A stretch of 64,000 nt of DNA from Nesterenkonia ebinurensis (lineage in GTDB: Bacteria > Actinomycetota > Actinomycetes > Actinomycetales > Micrococcaceae), in assembly GCF_008711175.1 (NCBI RefSeq), contig NZ_VWNF01000048.1:1-64000 (forward strand), written 5' to 3'. Under the pieces are notes generated by a model. The model had not been told where the DNA came from. It made no database searches and saw nothing but the letters and a program-made list of their open reading frames with translations. Every line of letters starts with the position of its first letter. Positions within the stretch are counted from its first letter, which is position 1. Positions 40,531-49,101 of this stretch are shown here, in pieces. The position numbers were made by a program, and so were the translations under genes.

Positions 40531-40617
40531 CTAACGGTCCCACCGCGGTCACCTCCCCACCAACGGTCCCACCGCGGTCACTTCCCCGCTAACGGTCCCG
40601 CCGCGGCCACCTCCCCG
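40531..40617. repeat. Three 29-bp tandem repeats upstream of efp
   Basis: Three near-identical 29-bp units start at 40531, 40560 and 40589, each containing AACGGTCCC-A/G-CCGCGG. A partial unit precedes the first. The inner GACCGCGGTGGGACCGTT side reads toward efp on the minus strand, so the repeats may lie in its leader or promoter. Confidence 0.75.
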
Positions 40618-40621
40618 CACT

Positions 40622-40685
40622 TTTCATAGGGGTATCGGGATTTCATGATCCTATAGCCCCATGAAATCCCAAGATCTACATGAAA
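40622..40685. repeat. 64-bp nested imperfect palindrome
   Basis: Centred at 40653.5. Perfect inner arms GGGATTTCAT (40637-40646) and ATGAAATCCC (40661-40670), and outer arms TTTCAT (40622-40627) and ATGAAA (40680-40685), have equal 9-nt spacers. The TTTCAT half-site repeats 19 bp apart on each side, the same spacing as the 3.6-kb palindrome. It lies 10 bp past the stop of the AbiEi-like gene and could be its terminator, though it lacks a T-tract. Confidence 0.6.
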
Positions 40686-40694
40686 GGTGAGCGG

Positions 40695-41783
40695 TCAGGC
40701 GATCCGGGGCACACCCGCTCGGGTCAGCAGCCTCACCAGCCGACGGCGGCCTGGCTCCATCAGGTCCTCCCAGTAGAGTCGGACCACTGTGCGTCCCGTA
40801 CTGCGAATGGCATCTTCACGGATCTTCTCTTGCCGAAATAGCGCATCAGGTGTCGAGCTCTCCTGCCGATACTTCAGCCATCCGTCAAACTCGATGACGA
40901 CGCCAACCTCTTCCCAGCAGAAGTCCAGCCGATAGGTGCTTCCGTCAACGTGCACCAAAACCTGGAGCTGGGGCGGCGCAAACCCGAGCTCATGAAACCG
41001 CACTCTAGCCAGAGACTCACCAGGTGACTCCGACAGTGGCGAGGCGAAATCCAGCAGATCCTCAAACCGCCGGAGCTTGCGCTGCGAATTCAGCTGCTCC
41101 TGCGCCATCTCGCCAAGATGAGCCGGATCGACAGGAGGCCGACAAGAGCCCCCGCGCAGCGCGGCATCCAGCGCCACGATGGCTCCAGCAAACGGCAGTC
41201 GGGGTGCTGAGTCGATAAGACTCCCCTCCAGCGGTTCCACGTACACCAACCTGCGCAAGTCACGATCCTGCTGAGTTCCAGCCGCTGGAATGATCAGCCT
41301 CTGCTGCTCGCAGCCAAATGTGCCTCTGCTATCCAGATGCCTGACTGTAGCGAAACCCCGCAGCATGCGTGACGAGCCCTGACTCCTCTCGAGCGCGGCA
41401 ACCTGCTGAGCACGCCGCAGGAATTCTGCAGCGGAAAGAGAACCGGTCATCGAGATCTGCGGACGGGTACGCACAGACCCTCGGTTCCGCACTCGCAGAT
41501 GAACCTGAGCCGGCACGGCCAGCAGCGGGATGTCGTGGATGCTCAGCGCGGACTCGCGGCAGAAGACTGCATTGGGGTTCTGAAGACTCTCGGCGGCGAT
41601 GGCCAGGCGATATCGGTCGGAGGGAAAGCTCTTCATCCACGCCTCCGTGGGCACATAGACACCACGCCGCAGTCGCAGCATCTTACCTTTGCGCAGGGCC
41701 ACAGAGAGTGACTCAGATGAGTGGCTGCCGTCCTCTCGAGGGCAGGCAATCTGCAGTGGAATGACGTTCTGCTGTGTGTTCAT
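40695..41783 (-). CDS. AbiEi-like antitoxin domain plus Vsr/DUF559-like nuclease domain protein
   Basis: About 362 aa from the ATG at 41783; ATG 41795 and longer starts are possible. The N-terminal part (LRKGKMLRLRRGVYVPTEAW, then SLQNPNAVFCRESAL) resembles the winged-helix AbiEi-type antitoxin domain. The C-terminal part (SPGESLARVRFHELG, YRLDFCWEEVGVVIEFDG, RQEKIREDAIRSTGRTVVRLYWEDL) has the E-D-ExD pattern of Vsr/DUF559-type PD-(D/E)XK nucleases. No AbiEii toxin is adjacent. It interrupts the usual aroB-efp neighbourhood. Confidence 0.75.
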   Translation of the reverse strand: MNTQQNVIPLQIACPREDGSHSSESLSVALRKGKMLRLRRGVYVPTEAWMKSFPSDRYRLAIAAESLQNPNAVFCRESALSIHDIPLLAVPAQVHLRVRNRGSVRTRPQISMTGSLSAAEFLRRAQQVAALERSQGSSRMLRGFATVRHLDSRGTFGCEQQRLIIPAAGTQQDRDLRRLVYVEPLEGSLIDSAPRLPFAGAIVALDAALRGGSCRPPVDPAHLGEMAQEQLNSQRKLRRFEDLLDFASPLSESPGESLARVRFHELGFAPPQLQVLVHVDGSTYRLDFCWEEVGVVIEFDGWLKYRQESSTPDALFRQEKIREDAIRSTGRTVVRLYWEDLMEPGRRRLVRLLTRAGVPRIA

Positions 41784-41905
41784 AGCACTCAGCATTGCGC
41801 GCTTTAGAATCTTCTGCAGAGGATTTCCACAGATTGTGGATAACTTCAGAAACGTCCAGTTCTCAGCAGTAGGATGGCTGTGTACCCGTTGAGTCCCCAC
41901 CCGGA

Positions 41906-42330
41906 TCAGAGATTAATGGCGGTCTCGTAACGGAAGATCTCACCGATCAAGCTGGACTGCCCGCCCGTAAGGAAGTAAGCCTGTTCGATCGGTAACCAGA
42001 AGCTCTCGTTGGCTACGGGATCCCCTCCGCCGGTGGGGGTGATCTTCCAAAGACTCCCACCGCTCGGGAAGATCTTCGTCCGTCGCCATCAGGAAGAAGC
42101 GACGCGCCTCCACATTAAGCATCGGGGAGGAGTCAATAGCTGTCGGTGCCGAGATGACCCACTACGACGGCATCTACCCCTGTCTCCTCCTTCACTTCGC
42201 GAACGGCCGCTTGCTCGGTCTTCTCTCCATCTTCAACGGTGCCGCGGGCGTCTGAACGCCAGTCGCTTCGAGTAGGAGATCCCGGTGTCGGAATACCAGG
42301 AGTCTGCCGTTCTTCACCACCTAGCACACG
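41906..42330 (-). pseudogene. NUDIX hydrolase pseudogene with several frameshifts
   Basis: An intact Nudix box G-x5-E-x7-REVKEETGV lies at about 42165-42235. The N-terminal strand RLLVFRHRDLLLEATGVQTP is in another frame, the part LNVEARRFFLMATDEDLPERWES in a third register, and the C-terminal FWLPIEQAYFLTGGQSSLIG, ending in a TGA at 41906-41908, in yet another. At least three frameshifts (near 42242, 42135 and 42045) break the gene. Confidence 0.75.
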
Positions 42331-42794
42331 ACTTTTCGGGCGAAGCCCCGTGGGACCGACTTCGGCCGCTGCTCGCGTTCATGCTCTGACTTCGCCTGGG
42401 TCTCTGCACTTCGCCGACGCCCATCTTCGGGGACGTCGTCAATGGTGGAGAGGCGGCCTTCGGTGAACCGGATGCGATGCTCCACCCAGTCGTTCTCCTC
42501 GTCTTTAGGCACGAACCCGGTATAGATGCGGAGGTCGCCGTGCACATTAGGAACGTCCTCCCACCAGCTGCGTATGGAGCGGGATTACCCGCCGAGCAGG
42601 GCCTCGGCATCCTTTACCCACTCTCGCTCGTGCTTCTCCGCATGAAGATGACCGTCCTCAGTGACCTCATAGCGGTCCAGAAACTCACCGACCGCCTCCC
42701 GGTGGACCAGTCTGGCGAGATCCTTGGTCTGGAACGCCTCGTCCTGGGCTCGCGGCAGCGGATGCTTGCAGCGCACCTCATCGAACATTCCCAC
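42321..42794 (-). pseudogene. Conserved hypothetical protein split by one in-frame stop
   Basis: From a GTG at 42794 (AGGGAG 6 nt upstream) the frame reads GMFDEVRCKHPLP...FQTKDLARLVHR...EALLGG, then a TAA at 42585-42587, then continues in the same frame with SRSIRSWWEDVPNVHGDLRI to a TAG at 42321. The MFDxVRCxxPLP...FQTKDL opening and HGDLRIYTG end occur together in a known family of unknown function. One substitution (probably Tyr codon to TAA) appears to inactivate it. Confidence 0.65.
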
Positions 42795-42845
42795 AGCGGC
42801 TCCCTGCTGCCCGACCTGTCGAGTCTGGTGCGCGATCTTACCCAT

Positions 42846-43032
42846 GTCACGTCACCGCACCCACATCAGACGCCAGTGTTCATGTACTTCCTGAATAGTC
42901 ATGCACCTATAAGTCCCTGAATCCCCGATAAGTACAGGAAAAGCGAGTCGCAGAAGGGAACAGCTGGGGTGGCAAGGTGCGGCCGGCAGATGATGAAGCA
43001 GAGGAGGGGGCAGGGGTACGCGAGCCGCCGCG
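42846..43032. other. Short non-coding gap before aroB with inverted arms
   Basis: TGTACTT (42883-42889) and AAGTACA (42930-42936) are inverted arms around 42909.5, and CCTGAAT occurs directly repeated at 42890 and 42916. No gene is recognised. It may be an end of the accessory insertion. Confidence 0.3.
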
Positions 43033-44190
43033 CTACAGGGAGATGGTGGGGCTGGCCGGTTCTGCAATCTCCTGGTAGGTGGCGTAGAGGATGGAGGGAT
43101 CGGGGATCTCCACAGTGGCGGGCTTGCCGATTCCGGCCAGCAGCACAAAGCGAAGAGTCTCTCCGCGGTTCTTCTTATCCCGGCGGATGCCCTCCAGCAG
43201 TTGGTTCCAGCGGTCGTCGCGGTAGCTGACCGGCAGGCCCAAGCTGGTGAGCACCTCACGGTGCCGGTCAGCATCAGCCTCGGAAAGCCGCCCCAGGCTG
43301 CGGGCCAGTTCAGCGGCGAAGACCATACCTACCGAGATCGCTGCGCCGTGCCGCCACTGGTACCGCTCAGCGTGCTCGATGGCGTGCCCCAGGGTGTGCC
43401 CGTAGTTCAGCGACTCGCGCAGACCCGCCTCACGCACATCCTGACCCACCGCCGATGCCTTGACCCGGATGGCCCGCTCGATCAGCTCACGCAGCTCGGC
43501 CGACTCCGGGTTCTGTGCGGCCTCAGGATTTGCCTCGATGATCTCCAAGATCCGTTCATCAGCGATGAATCCGCATTTGACCACCTCGGCCAGACCGGCC
43601 ACCAGCTCATTGCGGGGCAGGGTGGCCAGGGTGTCCAGATCGGCCAGCACACCGGCCGGCTGGTGGAAGCTGCCCACCAGATTCTTACCCTCTGCGGTGT
43701 TGATCCCGGTCTTACCGCCCACTGCGGCGTCGACCATGCCCAGTAGGGTGGTGGGCATATGCACCACCCGCACTCCACGCAGCCAGGTGGCGGCCACGAA
43801 CCCAGCCAGATCGGTGACCGCTCCCCCACCGACGGAGACCACGGCGTCGGTACGGGTGAAGTCGTTCTGGCCCAGCACCTGCCAGCAGAAGGCGGCCACC
43901 TGAATGTGCTTGCCCTCCTCTGCATCAGGAATCTCTGCTGTCACCGCCTGGTAACCGGCCTTCTCCAGGTCCTCCCTGACCACATCACCGGTGGCCCGCA
44001 GCGCACGGGGATGGATGACCAGTACCCGCTCAGTCTGGGTGCCCACCAGCTCGGGCAGCCTGGCCAGCAGGCCATTTCCGACCACGACGCCGTAGCCCAG
44101 CTCCTGACCGCCGGTTCCACTGCCCTGCCCTACCGTGATGACGGTGGTCTCTGCTGCTGCGGGAGCGGTCTCTGCTGCTGATTCACTCAT
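43033..44190 (-). CDS. aroB: 3-dehydroquinate synthase
   Basis: 385 aa. The NAD-binding [21 protein letters not shown] is at about residues 108-128, followed by [18 protein letters not shown] and the metal-binding [15 protein letters not shown]. It is the second step of the shikimate pathway. The ATG overlaps the aroK stop (ATGA). The first 20 residues are an Ala/Glu/Thr-rich extension. Confidence 0.96.
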   Translation of the reverse strand: MSESAAETAPAAAETTVITVGQGSGTGGQELGYGVVVGNGLLARLPELVGTQTERVLVIHPRALRATGDVVREDLEKAGYQAVTAEIPDAEEGKHIQVAAFCWQVLGQNDFTRTDAVVSVGGGAVTDLAGFVAATWLRGVRVVHMPTTLLGMVDAAVGGKTGINTAEGKNLVGSFHQPAGVLADLDTLATLPRNELVAGLAEVVKCGFIADERILEIIEANPEAAQNPESAELRELIERAIRVKASAVGQDVREAGLRESLNYGHTLGHAIEHAERYQWRHGAAISVGMVFAAELARSLGRLSEADADRHREVLTSLGLPVSYRDDRWNQLLEGIRRDKKNRGETLRFVLLAGIGKPATVEIPDPSILYATYQEIAEPASPTISL

Positions 44191-44720
44191 TTGTGCTCCG
44201 TACGTCCTTTCCGCATGGCCTCAACGATGGTATCGACTCTGTCTTCAATACTTGCTTCCTCGGCGCTGACCACCAGATCTGCCAGCTGCCGGTAGAGCGG
44301 CTCACGCTCTGCGTAGATCCGTTTCCAGCGCTCGATAGGCGGGTCCTGAGTGCCTTCGGTGAGTACTGGTCGGGTGGCGGCGTCGCCGATTCTCAGCTCT
44401 GCCTGGGCTGCGGTGACATCGAGCAGCACCACAAAGTGATCGGCCAGCAGGCTCCGGGTGGCCGCAGAGGTCACTGAGCCTCCGCCCAGGCTGATCACCG
44501 AGGGACGCGGGGCGTCCAGCAGCACTGCAACGATCCGTTCCTCTTCAGCCCGGAAGGCCTGCTCCCCGTGGGTGGCGAAGTAGCGGGGAATGGGCCCGTT
44601 GCGAGCCACGAAGAAATGGTCGGTGTCTACATGGGGGCGGCTGAGTCGGCGGGCCAGGGCAGCGCCCACACTGGACTTCCCCGACCCCATGGGTCCGATG
44701 AGGACTACGTTGCCGGGCAT
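44187..44720 (-). CDS. aroK: Shikimate kinase
   Basis: 177 aa from the ATG at 44720, which shares a base with the aroC stop (TGATG); GTG 44723 is adjacent. The P-loop GPMGSGKSS is at residues 8-16, followed by DTDHFF and the shikimate-binding SLGGGSV. It phosphorylates shikimate at the 3-OH. Confidence 0.95.
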   Translation of the reverse strand: MPGNVVLIGPMGSGKSSVGAALARRLSRPHVDTDHFFVARNGPIPRYFATHGEQAFRAEEERIVAVLLDAPRPSVISLGGGSVTSAATRSLLADHFVVLLDVTAAQAELRIGDAATRPVLTEGTQDPPIERWKRIYAEREPLYRQLADLVVSAEEASIEDRVDTIVEAMRKGRTEHK

Positions 44721-45967
44721 CACGGCTGCATGGCGGCCGGGGCTTGGAGAGGATCTCCCTCGTGGCCGGCGGCTGCCGGATCGGTGCCGAGCTCAGGCAG
44801 CGCCTTCAGGTAGCTGGCCAGGTTGCGCTGCACCTCGGTGAGACTGTCACCGCCGAACTTCTCCAGCACTGCTTGGGCGATGACCAGCTGGACCATGGCC
44901 TCGGCCACCACTCCGGCTGCTGGTACCGCGCAGACATCACTGCGCTGGTGATGGGCTGTGGAAGGCTCCCCGCTGGCGATGTCTACGGTGCCCAGCGCGC
45001 GCGGGACGGTGGCGATGGGCTTCATCGCCGCCCGGACCCGGAGGCTGTCGCCGATGCTCATACCGCCTTCTATCCCGCCGGCGCGGTTGGTGCTGCGGCG
45101 GATGCCACCGTGCTCGTCGAGTTCGATCTCGTCATGGGCTTGGCTGCCGCGACGGGCCGCGGTGCGGAAGCCGTCACCGATTTCGACCCCTTTGATGGCC
45201 TGGATGCCCATCAGGGCTCCAGCCAGCCGGGAATCCAGCCGCCGGTCCCAGTGCACATAGCTGCCCAGCCCCGGGGGCACTCCGTCCACTACTACCTCGA
45301 CCACCCCGCCCAGGGTCTCTCCTGCTTTGTGGGCGGCGTCGACCTCAGCCACCATGGCCTCCGAGGTTTCAGCATGGTGGCAGCGCAGCGGGTCGGCGTC
45401 CAGGGTCTCTACATCTGCGGCGGTGGGCACCCGGGCATCCTCGGGCACGGAGACACTGCCGATGGCCACGGTGTGCGAGACGGTGCGGATGCCCAGGGCA
45501 GCGAGCAGCTGGTTGGCTGCGGTGCCCAGGGCCACCCGGGTTGCGGTCTCTCTGGCGGAGGCGCGCTCCAGCACCGGGCGGGCCTCCGCGAACCCGTACT
45601 TCTGGATGCCGGGGTAGTCGGCGTGGCCGGGCCGGGGGCGAGTCAGCGGCGCATTGCGGGCCAGGCCCTCCAGCTCTTCGGCCTCCACCGGGTCGGCGGA
45701 CATGACTTTCTCCCATTTGGGCCATTCGGTGTTGGCGATCTCGATGGCCACCGGCCCGCCCATGGTCAGTCCATGCCGGACTCCGCCCAGCAGCTGGACC
45801 TGATCCTGCTCAAACTTCATCCGGGCCCCGCGCCCGTAGCCGAGGCGGCGCCGCGCCAGGGCAGCCTGGACATCGGCGGTGGTCAGTCCGATCCCGGCGG
45901 GCAGCCCCTCAACGATGCCGACAAGGGATTTGCCGTGGGATTCTCCGGAAGTAAGCCAGCGAAGCAT
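44720..45967 (-). CDS. aroC: Chorismate synthase
   Basis: 415 aa from the ATG at 45967, giving the canonical N-terminus [15 protein letters not shown] 45976, overlapping the aroE stop (ATGA), is an alternative with three more residues. Signatures are [28 protein letters not shown] and SIRRSTN-like [16 protein letters not shown] (FMN and EPSP binding). It forms chorismate from EPSP using reduced FMN. Confidence 0.96.
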   Translation of the reverse strand: MLRWLTSGESHGKSLVGIVEGLPAGIGLTTADVQAALARRRLGYGRGARMKFEQDQVQLLGGVRHGLTMGGPVAIEIANTEWPKWEKVMSADPVEAEELEGLARNAPLTRPRPGHADYPGIQKYGFAEARPVLERASARETATRVALGTAANQLLAALGIRTVSHTVAIGSVSVPEDARVPTAADVETLDADPLRCHHAETSEAMVAEVDAAHKAGETLGGVVEVVVDGVPPGLGSYVHWDRRLDSRLAGALMGIQAIKGVEIGDGFRTAARRGSQAHDEIELDEHGGIRRSTNRAGGIEGGMSIGDSLRVRAAMKPIATVPRALGTVDIASGEPSTAHHQRSDVCAVPAAGVVAEAMVQLVIAQAVLEKFGGDSLTEVQRNLASYLKALPELGTDPAAAGHEGDPLQAPAAMQP

Positions 45968-45972
45968 GGAGT

Positions 45973-46878
45973 TCATCCTAACCCGAGGGCCGCCCGCATG
46001 GCCCGGACCATCTTCCGGTGTTCGCTGGGGCTCTGCGCTGCAGCGGGACTGTGCGTGTGCTGGGTGAACAGCTCCACCTGTTTCACCGCCTGGTGCAGCA
46101 GCATCTCCAGGCCGCTGGTCACCGCCCAGCCACGCTGCTCCCAGGCCGCGGCCAGAGCAGAGGGCCAGGGGTCATAGGCGACATCCAGCAGCACGGGGGC
46201 GGCAGGGTGCCTGTCAGGAAGATCACCCACCAGCGAATCAGCGGCCCGGGGCGGCAGAGTGGAGACGACGACGCCGCAGTCGGGCTGGGCGATATCCTCA
46301 CCGAATGTGCCCAAGGGCCTGATCCGCAGGCTGAGACCCAACTGTTCAGCAAGAGGTGCGGCGGCAGCGGCACGCTGGATGCTGCGCGCATAGACCACAG
46401 ACTGGCTGAAGCCCAGCTCTTTGGCTGCGGCCAAAGCCGCGGCGGCAGTCCCACCGGCGCCGAGCACGGCGAAAGTCCCTGCTGCTGTGTGCGAGCGGCT
46501 CACCCCTTGTTCCTGCAGGGCTGTGACGATGCCGTCCACATCGGTGTTCTCTCCATGCAGAGTACGGCCTGCTGGGCCAGCAGCTCCGACCTGCACAGTG
46601 TTGAGCACCCCAAGGGTCTCTACCCTGGGGGAGACTGTGGTCATCTGCGGCACCATAGCTGCCTTCAGCGGCATGGTCACCGACCACCCTGCCCAGTCAG
46701 GCTCAGCCCCTTCTCCGGTGAGAAAGTCATCCAGGGTGGTCTCGTCCACCTCGATCCGGCGGTAGCTGATACTCACCCCCAGATGCTGGTAGGCGGCAGC
46801 GTGCAACTGCGGGGATCTGGAGTGGCTGATCGGTGAGCCGAGGACGGCTGCCTGCCAGCCTGCCGCTGGGCGGCTCAT
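45973..46878 (-). CDS. aroE: Shikimate dehydrogenase
   Basis: 301 aa. The substrate motif [12 protein letters not shown] is near residue 16, SVTMPLKAA carries the catalytic Lys, ENTDVDGI the catalytic Asp, and [12 protein letters not shown] the NADP loop. In place of the common NVTxPxK it has SVTMPLK, as in other actinobacteria. It overlaps mltG by 4 bp (ATGA). Confidence 0.93.
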   Translation of the reverse strand: MSRPAAGWQAAVLGSPISHSRSPQLHAAAYQHLGVSISYRRIEVDETTLDDFLTGEGAEPDWAGWSVTMPLKAAMVPQMTTVSPRVETLGVLNTVQVGAAGPAGRTLHGENTDVDGIVTALQEQGVSRSHTAAGTFAVLGAGGTAAAALAAAKELGFSQSVVYARSIQRAAAAAPLAEQLGLSLRIRPLGTFGEDIAQPDCGVVVSTLPPRAADSLVGDLPDRHPAAPVLLDVAYDPWPSALAAAWEQRGWAVTSGLEMLLHQAVKQVELFTQHTHSPAAAQSPSEHRKMVRAMRAALGLG

Positions 46879-49010
46879 TCTTCGAGCTCCTCCTCGGCGG
46901 ACTCCACATCGGCGGGACCGCAGGCTCCCGGGTTCTCCTGACAGAACTGCAGGAACTCCTCAGTATCGGCCACATGGTCGTCATACCACTGATTGAAGCG
47001 GGTCTCACCGGTCACAGGGTTCACCGTCACCCAGAAGTAGGCGTCAGTGTCGGCCGGGTCGGCGGCTGCCTCAATGGTGTCTGCTACCGGGGCGCCGATC
47101 GGCCCTGGCGGCAGGCCCGGGTGCACATAGGTGTTGTACTCGTTGTCCTCATTGAGCCGCTCCTCCTCCGGGAAGTGCAGGTCTCCGGTGAGGCCGATGC
47201 CGTAGTTGACCGTAGCATCGATCTGCAGCAGGCCGCCGATTCCCTCGTGGCTCGGGTTATTGATGCGGTTTTGGATGGCCCCGGCCATGATTCGATAGTC
47301 CTCGAAGCGTTCTTCCTGGCTGCGTTCCTCGGTGAGGCTGTTATTGGCCTCTGCCGTGATGAGGGAGGCAACGATGATGGTCTCCCACTGCTCCTCGGGA
47401 TCGGTGACTCCCGCATCTTCCAGGCGTTGGAAGGTGGGGGCTACCACCTCCTCGAGGATCTCTTCAGCACTGGCCTCCAGCTCCGGCTGGTACTCCCCTG
47501 CTGCGATGAAGCCTTCAAGGTCTTGGGCTTCTTCCGGCAGACCGAACTGCTCAGGGTTCTGGCTCAGCTCCTGCAGCTCCTCCAAGCTCACCTCAGTCCC
47601 CGGTGCTGCGGCGATGACCTCGAGGATCTCGTCCAGGTGATAGCCGGGGTTGATATTGAAGTAGGTCACCGGCGGACCGTCTTCCAGGAGTATGTCCAGG
47701 GCATCAGCGGCAGGCATCTGTTCACGCAGAATATAGGTGCGGGCATGGTGGGTGGTATCGCCGTCGTAGTCCTCAAGCGCCTGTTGGAACGCTTCCGGGC
47801 TGGCGATGATCCCCTCGTCCACCAGCCGATGCTGCACTGAGGCCAGGCCCTCATCCGGATAGATCTCAAACTCAACGGTCTCACCGGCCACCTGGTCGTA
47901 GTCGGCGATCTCTTCCTCTGCGAACAGGCCCTGCAGGAAGCTGAAAAGCCAGAACAGCACGCCGGCGAAGGCCAGCACGATGATTCCCAGAGTAATGTTC
48001 CTGCGCCGGCGTTTAGCCTTACGCTGCTTGAGCAGGCTGCGGCTCACGCGTCCCTCCATCGGAGCAACGGTCTGGTACCCGCGCCCATATCCGGAAGCAC
48101 CCACCAGAACAGGGGTGCCGTCTTCGTCGTATTCGTGCTCCTGGTAGTCGCCTTCCCAGTCAGCCTCGTGATAGTCGTGAAAGTCTTCGTACTCCTCGTA
48201 CTCAGGCTCATAGTGCGCCTCCTCCGGTTCTGGGGAGGCGGCCGAATGCGGGGCGACCACATGTTCGAAAGGTGTGGCGGGGGAAGTGGCAGAAGGGAGT
48301 GGGGTCGGCTCCGCTTCAGGCGCTGCCTCCCCGGTGGGAGGCTCTTCAACCCGTCCAGGAGGTGTCTGAGGCTGCTGCGGTTCAGCGGTCGGCGCATCAG
48401 CTGGAGCTCCGGCAGGCGGGACTGCCTGGTTCTGCTGGGTCTCTTCAGATGTAGAGGCCGGCGCCGCTGCAGCCGGTCGAGCCCCGGGCGGGGTTGCTTG
48501 AGGCGGCCCACTTGGCTGCTCGACATCCGCGTGGGTCTCAGATGTCAGAGGCCCACCCCCGCCGGTGGGAGTACTGCGTCGACGGCGCTCACGGCGTGAG
48601 ATGAATCCCTGCCCCGCGGAGGCCGAGGAGGACGCCGATGCTACAGAGGGTGCCGAGCTGGTCTGCTGCCGGGGTGTCGGACCGGCCTGAGGTGAACCGG
48701 CAGGTGCCGAACTGTCCTGGGGAGTGCTGCTTTGGGCCGGCTGTTGGCGGAGGCGGCGGCTGCGCCGCTGGTCCTTGGGAGTGGCTGTCTCCTGGTCGAA
48801 CAGTGCCGGAGCATCAGTGCTCTGCTCCGGCTGAGCCTGCTGTCCTGTGCCGCGGCGTCCGCTGGAAGTGGTGCCGGCCGTGGATGAGCTGCTCAGCCGG
48901 CGTACTGCGGATTCACGCTCCTGCTGGGCGGCGCGCTCACGTTCCCGTGCTTCGCGAATCTCCCGGCGGCGGCGCCGGGACCCCACCTCCGGGGGCTGTT
49001 CATCGCTCAC
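46875..49010 (-). CDS. mltG: Endolytic transglycosylase MltG
   Basis: 711 aa, longer than typical because residues 1-310 are a disordered, Pro/Gln/Glu/Arg-rich cytoplasmic region with a Tyr/Glu/Asp-rich segment (about 270-300). One membrane segment follows (about 344-362, NITLGIIVLAFAGVLFWLF), then a LysM-like domain, then the YceG/LytG domain with the probable catalytic Glu in ASLITAEAN, GGLLQIDATVNYGIG and LPPGPIGAP. It cuts nascent glycan strands near the membrane. The GTG start at 49010 begins the aro run. Confidence 0.94.
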   Translation of the reverse strand: MSDEQPPEVGSRRRRREIREARERERAAQQERESAVRRLSSSSTAGTTSSGRRGTGQQAQPEQSTDAPALFDQETATPKDQRRSRRLRQQPAQSSTPQDSSAPAGSPQAGPTPRQQTSSAPSVASASSSASAGQGFISRRERRRRSTPTGGGGPLTSETHADVEQPSGPPQATPPGARPAAAAPASTSEETQQNQAVPPAGAPADAPTAEPQQPQTPPGRVEEPPTGEAAPEAEPTPLPSATSPATPFEHVVAPHSAASPEPEEAHYEPEYEEYEDFHDYHEADWEGDYQEHEYDEDGTPVLVGASGYGRGYQTVAPMEGRVSRSLLKQRKAKRRRRNITLGIIVLAFAGVLFWLFSFLQGLFAEEEIADYDQVAGETVEFEIYPDEGLASVQHRLVDEGIIASPEAFQQALEDYDGDTTHHARTYILREQMPAADALDILLEDGPPVTYFNINPGYHLDEILEVIAAAPGTEVSLEELQELSQNPEQFGLPEEAQDLEGFIAAGEYQPELEASAEEILEEVVAPTFQRLEDAGVTDPEEQWETIIVASLITAEANNSLTEERSQEERFEDYRIMAGAIQNRINNPSHEGIGGLLQIDATVNYGIGLTGDLHFPEEERLNEDNEYNTYVHPGLPPGPIGAPVADTIEAAADPADTDAYFWVTVNPVTGETRFNQWYDDHVADTEEFLQFCQENPGACGPADVESAEEELEE

Positions 49011-49101
49011 GCAGTTCCTCGCTGGGCAGGTTGACGGCAGGACGGGTCACAAATAGATAAACATCTATCCATAGACCTAACGATTGTAATCTATCCGTTA
49101 T

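Noticed and set aside
40531-40617. CRISPR array
   Set aside because: The 29-bp units are contiguous with no spacers, and no cas genes are present.
44744-46177. 477-codon plus-strand frame opposite aroC/aroE
   Set aside because: Longest antisense frame in the region, but aroC and aroE carry full catalytic motifs on the minus strand.
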